A stretch of DNA of 6,953 nt from Arcobacter sp. (GCA_030635995.1 DAOVXU010000087.1:1-6953), one strand, 5' to 3'. Shown: positions 1-6,030, numbered from the stretch's first letter. Program-made: numbers and translations. Notes: generated by a model from the letters alone, not told the origin.

Positions 1-24
1 ACTTCCACTTCCACTTCCACATCC
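1..24. repeat. Hexanucleotide tandem repeat encoding Gly-Ser linker
   Basis: Three exact copies of ACTTCC (1-18) are followed by one degenerate copy ACATCC (19-24). On the minus strand they encode alternating Gly and Ser/Cys just after the lipobox cysteine of the Tat lipoprotein. The array touches the window edge and may be longer. Because the unit is 6 bases, copy-number changes would alter linker length without shifting the frame. Confidence 0.6.
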
Positions 25-105
25 ACTAACAAGTAATGCAACTGTTGCAGCTACTGAGAGTTTAATAGCATCTCTTCTTGACATATTAAAATTATTTTTA
101 TACAT
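1..105 (-). CDS. N-terminus of a Tat-exported lipoprotein (partial, runs off left edge)
   Basis: Reading leftwards from an ATG at 105-103 gives 35 codons beginning MYKNNFNMSRRDAIKLSV and continuing off the window. Visible features are a twin-arginine motif SRRDAIKL (residues 9-16), a short hydrophobic stretch VAATVALLV, and a lipobox V-S-G-C with the acylated cysteine at residue 29. A Gly-Ser repeat linker (GSGSGS) follows directly. This predicts a cofactor-containing or pre-folded protein exported by the Tat system and lipid-anchored in the periplasm. The mature domain is outside the window, so its function cannot be stated. In-frame ATGs also exist at 111 and 84. The one at 105 is preferred because an AAAGG sits about 7 bases upstream; 111 is too close to that site. 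The ATG at 84 would put the RR almost at the N-terminus and is still possible. It is transcribed divergently from the genes to its right. Confidence 0.8.
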   Translation of the reverse strand, partial: MYKNNFNMSRRDAIKLSVAATVALLVSGCGSGSGS

Positions 106-132
106 TAACATACCTTTATAATATTTATTTAT

Positions 133-161
133 TTTATATAGAGTCACTTACTAATTTCCAA
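133..161 (-). promoter_or_regulatory. Candidate sigma70-type promoter of the Tat lipoprotein gene
   Basis: On the minus strand there is a TTGGAA (161-156), a 17-base spacer, and a TATAAA (138-133). This lies about 28 bases upstream of the preferred ATG at 105. Spacing and both hexamers match the housekeeping consensus reasonably well. This is pattern matching in a very AT-rich region, so chance matches are likely, but the exact 17-base spacing and correct position support it. Confidence 0.45.
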
Positions 162-215
162 AAAACTCATAATTTAAATTTTTAATTTATAAAAAAATTG
201 AAATCTAATTTCATT

Positions 216-227
216 AAGTTATAACTT
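216..227. repeat. 12-base perfect palindrome
   Basis: AAGTTATAACTT reads identically on both strands. It lies 55 bases upstream of the -35 box proposed for the Tat lipoprotein gene, and 4 bases from a second inverted repeat. A dimeric regulator site is possible. No T-tract follows on either strand, so it is not a terminator. Confidence 0.4.
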
Positions 228-231
228 CATG

Positions 232-246
232 TCCTAAAATTTAGGA
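232..246. repeat. 15-base inverted repeat (7-bp arms, 1-base centre)
   Basis: TCCTAAA (232-238) and TTTAGGA (240-246) are exact reverse complements around A239. It is preceded by TG (230-231), as at IS3-family element tips, and sits about 140 bases before the transposase relic's likely original start. It could therefore be part of a left terminal repeat, or a repressor operator. No run of T follows on either strand. Confidence 0.4.
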
Positions 247-383
247 AAAGAGATTCAACTTACGACAAATATTATACCAAAATTATTTTTAAATCTATAA
301 TACCAAAAAAACTATATATAAAGTTTAATTCCTAAAAGAATAAAATTAAACAATAAAAATGAGGATATATTTATGAGTAGAAA

Positions 384-521
384 ATGACTAAATATTCAAC
401 ACAATTAAAAACAAAATTGGTATTGGAAGTTTTAAATAAAGAAAAAACCTTAAATGTGATGGCAAGTGAATATAATATATATCCAAACTTAGATATAATC
501 CTAAAATATAAAGGGGCATAG
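384..521 (+). pseudogene. Truncated IS3-family transposase OrfA relic
   Basis: An ATG at 384 opens 45 codons ending with TAG at 519-521. Residues 3-34 (KYSTQLKTKLVLEVLNKEKT, then LNVMASEYNIYP) have the pattern of the helix-turn-helix start of IS3-type OrfA proteins (HTH_Tnp_1): a Y-S-x-x-x-K opening, a V-L-E-V-L helix, and a K-T-L-x-x-x-A-S-x-Y-N recognition helix. The usual continuation (a W-K-K segment, then a coiled coil, about 90-100 residues in all) is absent. After residue 36 the sequence is unrelated and soon stops. No OrfB is present. An upstream ATG at 373 with a good GAGGA (361-365) reads only MSRK before TGA (385-387), which overlaps the ATG at 384. This suggests the original start was 373 and a one-base loss in the A-run broke the frame. 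The element probably no longer transposes. The family call rests on pattern recognition. Confidence 0.7.
471..476 (+). promoter_or_regulatory. Candidate -10 box for the 522-1184 gene pair
   Basis: A perfect TATAAT lies inside the transposase relic about 45 bases before the start of the unknown gene at 522, a suitable distance for a short leader. No good -35 hexamer is seen at 16-18 bases upstream. In A/T-rich Campylobacterota genomes the -35 is often weak, but a TATAAT by chance is also common. If used, the relic supplies the promoter of the downstream genes. Confidence 0.35.
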
Positions 522-950
522 ATGGGAAATATAAAAGATTTTTTACTTCAATTTAAAAATCAAACAATAGAAGAAAATGAGATAATAAAACATAAAGATA
601 TTATAAAAGAGTTTGCACAAAATATTAGGAAAAAAGATGATTTAAAAGAGTATTATGATGTTTTTTTAACTACACTTGGGTATTCATATAGGTTAGAAAA
701 TGCTGCTCAAAGATTGTATTATACTTTTGGTGAAGCAGTTACAGCTATGGATATAGCAAATCTCACAAAAGATGAAAAACTTTTAGAAATAAATGAATAT
801 ATCTACTCTCTTATTTTGGATATTTGTATAGATGAATTTTTGCAAAATAATATAGATGAAGAAGAAAAAAATAATGCAATTAGCTCATATAAAAAATTAG
901 AAGCACAAAAATCTAAAGAGAATAGTAAGTATCATACTTACCAATACTAA
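522..950 (+). CDS. Hypothetical protein, 142 aa, helical and charged
   Basis: I do not recognise this protein. It is 142 residues with no signal peptide and no membrane segment, so it is probably cytoplasmic. The first 50 residues are Lys/Glu/Ile-rich and look helical. The middle (about 43-85, EYYDVFLTTLGYSYRLENAA then QRLYYTFGEAVTAMDIANLT) is the most protein-like and aromatic part. The last 30 residues are highly charged (IDEEEKNN, KKLEAQKSKENSK) and likely flexible. No catalytic motif is evident. The start is well supported: AAGGGG at 511-516, 5 bases before the ATG, which directly follows the TAG of the transposase relic (TAGATG). It lies 18 bases ahead of the VF530-family gene, so the two are probably co-transcribed. 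Codon use matches its neighbours, so there is no sign of recent foreign origin for the gene itself. Confidence 0.75.
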   Translation: MGNIKDFLLQFKNQTIEENEIIKHKDIIKEFAQNIRKKDDLKEYYDVFLTTLGYSYRLENAAQRLYYTFGEAVTAMDIANLTKDEKLLEINEYIYSLILDICIDEFLQNNIDEEEKNNAISSYKKLEAQKSKENSKYHTYQY

Positions 951-968
951 AAAAGAAAAAGGGAAAAA

Positions 969-1184
969 ATGGACAATAATAAAAACAACCCAATGCACGG
1001 AGTAAAGTTAGAAGATATTATAAATTTTCTTGTAGATCATTATGGATGGGAAGAGTTAGGAAAAATTATAACAATAAAATGTTTCAACGATAACCCATCA
1101 GTAAAATCAAGTTTAAAATTCTTACGAAAAATGCCTTGGGCTAGAACTAAAGTTGAAAATTTATATCTTAGAACTAAACAGTAA
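969..1184 (+). CDS. VF530 family (DUF2132) small DNA-binding-like protein, 71 aa
   Basis: The sequence matches the VF530/DUF2132 family along nearly its whole length: NNPMHGVKLEDIINFLVDHY (residues 6-25), the GWEELG turn, IKCFNDNPSVKSSLKFLRK (36-54), then the MPWARTKVENLY ending. The family is known from a Vibrio fischeri structure and is annotated as a putative DNA-binding protein of about 70-75 residues; its cellular role is not established. The start is supported by AAAGGG (958-963), 5 bases upstream of the ATG. The gene follows the unknown 142-aa gene at 18 bases, probably in one transcript. Its stop is 3 bases from the stop of the convergent dedA gene, so any shared terminator must overlap coding sequence. 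The protein is intact and of family-typical length. Confidence 0.88.
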   Translation: MDNNKNNPMHGVKLEDIINFLVDHYGWEELGKIITIKCFNDNPSVKSSLKFLRKMPWARTKVENLYLRTKQ

Positions 1185-1187
1185 ATT

Positions 1188-1793
1188 TTAATTCTGAGCC
1201 TTATTCTTTTTTTTATAAATATAAAAAGCAACTATAAAAGATAAACTAAGCAAAGTTATCATAACTATTTGCGATAGATACTCTTTTATTAACTCTTGAT
1301 TTTCCCCTATCATATACCCTAAAATTACCAATATAGCACTCCAAATAATAGCACCTAAAGAGGTATAAAGTATAAATACTTTTAAATCCATTTTTGATAA
1401 ACCAGCGGGTATTGATATAAGTTGTCTAACACCAGGGATTAATCTACCTGTAAATGTTGATATTGCTCCATGTTTTTTGAAAAACTCTTCCATCTTATTT
1501 AAAGTTTCTTCTGATACAAGTATATATTTACCATATCTAATCAAAAATCTTCTACCAACATATAATGAACCAAAATAATTTACCAATGCACCACTAATAG
1601 AACCCATTAGCGAAGCAAACATAATAAGTGTGATAGACATATCCCCTTTAGCTGCTAAATATCCAGCAGGTATAAGTACAACTTCACTAGGGAAAGGGAT
1701 AAAAGAACTTTCTATAAACATCAGTATATAGATACCAATATATCCCATATCAAAAATCTGATCAGTTACCCATTGTGCTGCCTCATGTAGCAT
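1188..1793 (-). CDS. DedA/SNARE-associated family inner-membrane protein
   Basis: The 201-residue protein belongs to the DedA (VTT/SNARE-associated) family of multi-pass inner-membrane proteins, implicated in membrane homeostasis and lipid carrier or phospholipid flipping. Diagnostic segments are the acidic re-entrant motif MFIESSFIPFPSEVVLIPAG (residues 25-44, Glu28 key) and FTGRLIPGVRQLISIPAG (114-131) with Arg117 and Arg123. Hydrophobic spans follow at about 136-162 and 176-193, and the tail is Lys-rich (KKKNK). I chose the ATG at 1793-1791. It overlaps the polA stop by one base (TAATG), giving translational coupling, with a GGCGGA about 9 bases upstream. A longer reading from TTG at 1811 would add 6 residues inside polA and is less likely. 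Transcription is with polA, and the substrate cannot be told from sequence. Confidence 0.92.
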   Translation of the reverse strand: MLHEAAQWVTDQIFDMGYIGIYILMFIESSFIPFPSEVVLIPAGYLAAKGDMSITLIMFASLMGSISGALVNYFGSLYVGRRFLIRYGKYILVSEETLNKMEEFFKKHGAISTFTGRLIPGVRQLISIPAGLSKMDLKVFILYTSLGAIIWSAILVILGYMIGENQELIKEYLSQIVMITLLSLSFIVAFYIYKKKNKAQN

Positions 1794-4507
1794 TATTTTA
1801 ATTCCGCCCAATTATTACCAATACTTACACTAACCTCTAATGGGATATTTAACTTATAAATATTTTTCATAATATCAGCTAAATCAATAGCCACCTCATC
1901 AACAATATCCTCTTTAACTTCAAATATTAATTCATCATGAATTTGTAAAAGCATCTTTACCTCATCACTGTTTTTATATTTATCATATATTTTTAACATA
2001 GCAAGTTTGATTAAATCTGATGCACTCCCTTGAAATACTGCATTTACAGCTTCTCTAAGATATCCAGCTTTAAGCATAGGAGCAGCATTTCCAAAATCAA
2101 ATTTTCTTTTTCTATTAAATAAAGTTTTAACATAGTCATTCTCTAAAGCACTAGCCTCAATAGATGCTAAAAATTCTTTTATAGTAGAGAAGCTTTCAAA
2201 ATACTTATCTATATATATTTTAGCTTCTTTAGCAGGAATACCAAGTGTTTCACCAAGTTTTCTTGCTCCCATCCCATATAAAAGTCCAAAGTTTATAGAC
2301 TTAGCTATATTTCTTTTACTCTCTGCTTCCTCTTCTCCAAATATATGAATTGCAGTTTGAAGATGTATATCTGCTCCACTATTAAAAGCATATACAAGGG
2401 CCTTATCTTTACTAAAATGAGCCAATAATCTAAGCTCTATTTGAGAGTAATCTATACTTACAAGTTTAAATCCATCTTTAGATACAAACGATTCTCTTAT
2501 TTGTCTTCCCGCTTCACTTCGTACAGGTATATTTTGAAGATTTGGATTTTTTGAACTTAATCTTCCTGTTGCTGTTCCTGTTTGTAAAAATGAAGTATGG
2601 ATTCTATTATCATCTTTATTTTTTGCAAGTTTAAGGAGTGGTTCTATATATGTTGATTGTAATTTAAAAGCTTCTCTATAATCTAAAAGCTTTTGAATAA
2701 CCTCATGAGAATCTAAAAGCTTTAATAGCACTTGCTCATTTGTACTATACCCAGTCTTAGTCTTTTTACCCACTGGAAGTTTTAAATGTTCAAATAGTAC
2801 TTCTCCTAACTGTTTAGGGGAGTTTATATTAAAAGTTTTATCTGACAATCTATATATCTCTTGTGTAAGTTCATCTACATATTTTTTACTTATCTGCTTT
2901 AAATCCTCTAATACAGAAGTATCAATCTTTATACCATTTTGTTGAAGATTACTAAGTACTTTTATAAAGGGATATTCCAATTCTTCTGCAAGTTTTACCA
3001 TACCCTCCTCTTTCTCTAATTCCTCAAGTAACTTATCATAAAGTATTCGTGTGATAAAAGCATCTTCACTAGCATATTTTGTAGCCTCTTCTAATACTAC
3101 ATTTGAAAAGTCTTCCCCTTTTTTAACCATATCTTTAAATGCAATTGTTTTATGGTCAAAATACTTTAATGCTAACTTATCCATACCTACAGGTTTATCA
3201 CTTTGTATCAACCAAGCCATTATCATAGTATCTGCATATAGCTCCAACTCAATTCCAAAATTAAATTTAATAATCTCATAATCATATTTAAAATTTTGCA
3301 ATACTAATCTATGTTTATTTAATATATTTATAGCTTTTATAGCAACATCTTTAGTTATTTGCTCTGGAACTCCTAGATAAAAGTGGTCTATTGGTACATA
3401 ATATGCTTTAGTAATATCTACACAAAATGAAAATCCAACAATCTTTTCAGTTAAACTATCAAGTCCTGTTGTTTCTGTATCAAATGCTACTATAGAATCT
3501 TTTGGTATATCTGAAACTATTTTAATTAACTCTTTTTCATCATTAAGCAATATATACTTAACATTTGCATCAATAGCAGGCTTTGCATTCTGTACCTCTA
3601 CATATTCAGTAGGTACTATTGTTTTATAGCTAGTCCCCTCTTTTTGTACTCGATTAACAATACTATGCAGATCAAAATCTCTTAATATATTTGCTATTTT
3701 TAATATAGGATTTTCTAAAGGTAAAATAAGATTATCTAAAAATGATAGTTCATCTAGTGTTAAACACTCTTTATCTAGTGTTACAAGTTGTTTACTTATA
3801 TATGCTAACTCTTTACCATCTCTTAAAAGTGTTTTCCATCTAGTTTTTTCTATATCATTTATATTTTTATATATATTATCAAGATCGTTATATGACTGAA
3901 TTAAACTCATAGCAGTTTTCGCTCCTACCCCTTTTACACCAGGAACATTGTCAGCACTATCACCAAGTAACGATTGATAATCTGTAAATTGATGAGGATA
4001 TACCCCATATTTAGTAAAACAATCTTCCTCAGTAACAATTTTTCTTTTGATAGCATCAAACATAAAAATATTCTCTTCTATAAGTTGATATAAGTCTTTA
4101 TCATGACTTACTACCCTTACACTTAATCCTTTATCTTTAGCATCATTACTTAAAGATGCTATTATATCATCAGCCTCAAAGCCAATTTTAGAAGCAGTTT
4201 TAAATCCCATCTTCTCAATCATATCAATCACTATTGGAAGTTGAGCCTTTAAATCATCAGGAGCTTCAGGTCTATGATCTTTATATTCAGAATATATCTC
4301 ATTTCTAAAAGTATCACCTTTACTATCAAGTGCAAATATAATATAATCAGTTTGAAAATCTTTACCAATACCAGCTATAAAATTCATAAATCCTGTAATC
4401 ATACCTGTAGGAAATCCTGTCTTTGACTTTAATGGAGGTAGTGCATAATAACTTCTAAATAAAAATCCAAATGTATCAATGATTGTTAATGTTTTGTTTG
4501 TGTACAA
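1793..4507 (-). CDS. polA: DNA polymerase I (5'-nuclease, 3'-5' exonuclease, polymerase)
   Basis: This is a full-length 904-residue family A polymerase for Okazaki-fragment processing and repair synthesis. The 5'-nuclease domain (1 to about 290) shows Asp11, FALDSKG (58-64), FEADD (110-114), SHDKD (134-138) and GDSADNVPGVKGVGAKTA (182-199). The proofreading domain (about 318-500) keeps all catalytic motifs: D343-T-E345, D409 in NFKYD, and Y478-x3-D482, so 3'-5' exonuclease should be active. The polymerase domain has TATGRLSSKNPNLQNIPVR (645-663), motif A DYSQIELR (Asp686, Glu691), motif B R732-x3-K736-x3-F740-GLLYG, and motif C QIHDE (His857, Asp858). The start is TTG at 4507-4505. AAGAAGGAA lies just upstream (4520-4512), and no ATG occurs before the conserved KTLTIIDTF segment, so the unusual start is well supported. 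dedA follows by a TAATG overlap, forming a two-gene unit. Confidence 0.97.
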   Translation of the reverse strand: MYTNKTLTIIDTFGFLFRSYYALPPLKSKTGFPTGMITGFMNFIAGIGKDFQTDYIIFALDSKGDTFRNEIYSEYKDHRPEAPDDLKAQLPIVIDMIEKMGFKTASKIGFEADDIIASLSNDAKDKGLSVRVVSHDKDLYQLIEENIFMFDAIKRKIVTEEDCFTKYGVYPHQFTDYQSLLGDSADNVPGVKGVGAKTAMSLIQSYNDLDNIYKNINDIEKTRWKTLLRDGKELAYISKQLVTLDKECLTLDELSFLDNLILPLENPILKIANILRDFDLHSIVNRVQKEGTSYKTIVPTEYVEVQNAKPAIDANVKYILLNDEKELIKIVSDIPKDSIVAFDTETTGLDSLTEKIVGFSFCVDITKAYYVPIDHFYLGVPEQITKDVAIKAINILNKHRLVLQNFKYDYEIIKFNFGIELELYADTMIMAWLIQSDKPVGMDKLALKYFDHKTIAFKDMVKKGEDFSNVVLEEATKYASEDAFITRILYDKLLEELEKEEGMVKLAEELEYPFIKVLSNLQQNGIKIDTSVLEDLKQISKKYVDELTQEIYRLSDKTFNINSPKQLGEVLFEHLKLPVGKKTKTGYSTNEQVLLKLLDSHEVIQKLLDYREAFKLQSTYIEPLLKLAKNKDDNRIHTSFLQTGTATGRLSSKNPNLQNIPVRSEAGRQIRESFVSKDGFKLVSIDYSQIELRLLAHFSKDKALVYAFNSGADIHLQTAIHIFGEEEAESKRNIAKSINFGLLYGMGARKLGETLGIPAKEAKIYIDKYFESFSTIKEFLASIEASALENDYVKTLFNRKRKFDFGNAAPMLKAGYLREAVNAVFQGSASDLIKLAMLKIYDKYKNSDEVKMLLQIHDELIFEVKEDIVDEVAIDLADIMKNIYKLNIPLEVSVSIGNNWAELK

Positions 4508-4511
4508 AATG

Positions 4512-4520
4512 TTCCTTCTT
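4512..4520 (-). promoter_or_regulatory. Shine-Dalgarno that fixes the TTG start of polA
   Basis: On the minus strand AAGAAGGAA precedes the TTG start by 4 bases (5 bases from the AGGA core). It is a strong anti-16S match and the only good one near the conserved N-terminus, so it supports TTG at 4507 as the true start rather than an internal codon. Confidence 0.65.
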
Positions 4521-4540
4521 TATATCTTTTAAGGTAATTA

Positions 4541-4549
4541 TGATATACT
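4541..4549 (+). promoter_or_regulatory. Candidate extended -10 promoter of the kinase-kdsB-regulator unit
   Basis: TGATATACT (4541-4549) is an extended -10 element (TG-n-TATACT) about 42 bases upstream of the histidine kinase ATG. The hexamer 17 bases upstream (TATATC) is a poor -35, which an extended -10 can tolerate. It lies in the 83-base gap between divergent polA and the kinase gene, so the opposing polA promoter must lie in the same stretch. For polA the best I see is a weak CATAAT on the minus strand. Confidence 0.4.
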
Positions 4550-4590
4550 AATATTACTTAAAAAATGGTTTTTATAAAGGAACTAAATCA

Positions 4591-6030
4591 ATGTCAGATC
4601 ATGCTACAAAAAATCAAAATGCTATTTTAAAAGAGATGATAAATGGTTCTTGGAATGGTATAGGTATCATATCATTAGAATCAAAATTCATATATATCAA
4701 TAAAGCGTTTTCTCCTATATTAGGATATAGTGAAGCAGAACTACTTAAACTGAATTTATCAGATACTATATTACCAAAATCTAGGGTTCCTTTTATGGAA
4801 CTTTTAAAAGAAAATATTACAAATCAATATAACAATAGAATCACAATTGGTTGCTTAAGAAAAGACAACCAAATAGTATATCTTGATGTAGTTATTAAGC
4901 TTATGTCAAATAAAAAGATGTTTGTTATAAATGCAGCAGATGTTACACAAGATGTTGCAGAAAAACAACTTATCAATAAATTTATTGTTCAATATCATAT
5001 TGATAAAAAAGGTAATATCTTAAAAGCAAGTGAAGCCTTTTATAGAATCTCGGGATACTCTATGAGTGGACTAGTTTTTACTCCATATACAAATCTTTTA
5101 CATAATTTAAATAATAGTAAAGTATTAGATGATTTTTTTGCACACATATCTTATGGAAAAGCATGGAAAGGTACGCTAGCTTTAAAGAAAAAAGATACTT
5201 CAGTCTTTTATGTTGATTTCATAAGTAAACCTACTAAAAATAAATATGGTGATGTTATTGGTCATACTGCTGTTATGATGGATATTACAAGTGAACTAGA
5301 ACTACAAAAAAGTGAAGAGATTCTTCAAGAAAAAGTAAGTGATGGTGAAGAGAAACTTGCAATCATAAGTGATACAATGAGAACAGTTGCACATGAATGG
5401 AGGCAACCTTTAAATACAATCTCTCTTGATGCACAAGCTTTACTTTTTGATTTAGATTTTGAAGAGAATATATCAAAAGAGACTATGGAAGAAAAATTAG
5501 AAAATATATCTCAAAATACTCAAGAGTTATCTACAATTATTGAAAACTTCCAATCTATTGCAGAGCTAAAAAGTACTAAGAAAAAGAGAAATATAAAAGA
5601 TATTTTACAAGAAGCACTAAAAATATCTCAACTAGATGAAAAAGAATTCGTAAAAGAGATATATAACGAAACTTCAAGTTTTAGAACGTATCCAAAAGAG
5701 TTGGCTTTAGCGATATCTAGTATACTTATCAATGCAAGAGAAATAACTGCTCCAAATGAAAATAAAAACATAACAATAAAAGCTTCTCAAGAAGAAAATA
5801 ATATTATTTGCGAACTATCAAACAATGGTGGGAATATACCTGAAAATATTATAGAAAAAATATTCACCCCTTATTTTAGTACAAAAGAGGAAAGAAATGG
5901 TGTAGGATTAAGTTTATATAATTGTAAGATTATGATTGAACTTCATCTAAAAGGAAAAATAGAAGTTATAAACTTACCAGAAAATGTAGTTGTATTCAAA
6001 CTAACATTTCCAATAGGAGCATTAGAGTGA
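4591..6030 (+). CDS. Soluble double-PAS sensor histidine kinase
   Basis: This 479-residue kinase has no signal peptide or membrane span, so it senses an intracellular cue. PAS domain 1 covers about residues 10-120 (FIYINKAFSPILGYSEAELL, ending NAADVTQDV). PAS domain 2 covers about 128-236 (KKGNILKASEAFYRISGYS, ending MMDITSELEL). A helical linker (237-260) leads to the dimerisation domain with the phospho-acceptor His268 in AHEWRQPLN. The ATPase domain (about 355-477) has an N box around ILINARE (Asn381), a G1 box written SNNGGNIP (410-417), an F box FTPYFSTK (425-432) and a G2 box NGVGLSLY (436-443). In most kinases G1 reads D-N-G-G-G-I; here both the adenine-contacting Asp and a Gly are Asn. 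AAAGGA (4576-4581) lies 9 bases before the ATG. kdsB overlaps its end by 4 bases, and a response regulator follows, likely its partner. The ligand is unknown; no haem or flavin signature is clear. Confidence 0.92.
   Translation: MSDHATKNQNAILKEMINGSWNGIGIISLESKFIYINKAFSPILGYSEAELLKLNLSDTILPKSRVPFMELLKENITNQYNNRITIGCLRKDNQIVYLDVVIKLMSNKKMFVINAADVTQDVAEKQLINKFIVQYHIDKKGNILKASEAFYRISGYSMSGLVFTPYTNLLHNLNNSKVLDDFFAHISYGKAWKGTLALKKKDTSVFYVDFISKPTKNKYGDVIGHTAVMMDITSELELQKSEEILQEKVSDGEEKLAIISDTMRTVAHEWRQPLNTISLDAQALLFDLDFEENISKETMEEKLENISQNTQELSTIIENFQSIAELKSTKKKRNIKDILQEALKISQLDEKEFVKEIYNETSSFRTYPKELALAISSILINAREITAPNENKNITIKASQEENNIICELSNNGGNIPENIIEKIFTPYFSTKEERNGVGLSLYNCKIMIELHLKGKIEVINLPENVVVFKLTFPIGALE
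6015..6019 (+). promoter_or_regulatory. Shine-Dalgarno deciding the GTG start of kdsB
   Basis: AGGAG lies inside the last codons of the histidine kinase, 7 bases before the GTG at 6027. It supports GTG as the kdsB start and a coupled translation arrangement in which ribosomes finishing the kinase restart on kdsB. Confidence 0.6.

Larger units (their letters stand above)
162..372. other. Noncoding AT-rich region with paired palindromes and short repeats
   Basis: No convincing gene is present here. The stretch contains a perfect 12-base palindrome AAGTTATAACTT (216-227). Four bases further on is a 15-base inverted repeat TCCTAAA-A-TTTAGGA (232-246). Two near-identical 13-mers also occur, TATTATACCAAAA (270-282) and TATAATACCAAAA (296-308), differing at one base. 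The palindromes could be operator sites for the divergent lipoprotein gene. Alternatively the 232-246 repeat could belong to the left end of the IS3-type element whose OrfA relic follows. Neither reading can be settled from sequence alone. Confidence 0.4.

Noticed and set aside
232..246. Rho-independent terminator at the TCCTAAAATTTAGGA repeat
   Set aside because: The stem is AT-rich, the loop is one base, and no T-tract follows on either strand.
1168..1214. Plus-strand intrinsic terminator using the T8 tract after the VF530 gene
   Set aside because: Only a six-pair TTAGAA/TTCTGA stem with a wobble and a loop of about 20 bases can be drawn, and it is not adjacent to the T8, so a hairpin terminator is not supported.
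1040..1231. Minus-strand 63-codon open frame opposite the VF530 gene
   Set aside because: It is antisense to a clearly recognised conserved gene and to the end of dedA, has no recognisable protein features, and is best explained as a shadow frame.
1794..1811. Six-residue N-terminal extension of DedA from a TTG at 1811
   Set aside because: The ATG at 1793 has a TAATG coupling with polA and a better-placed Shine-Dalgarno; the extension adds no conserved residues.
3051..3281. Plus-strand 76-codon open frame inside polA
   Set aside because: It lies wholly antisense to the exonuclease domain of polA, in low-complexity sequence with no supporting ribosome-binding site or motif.
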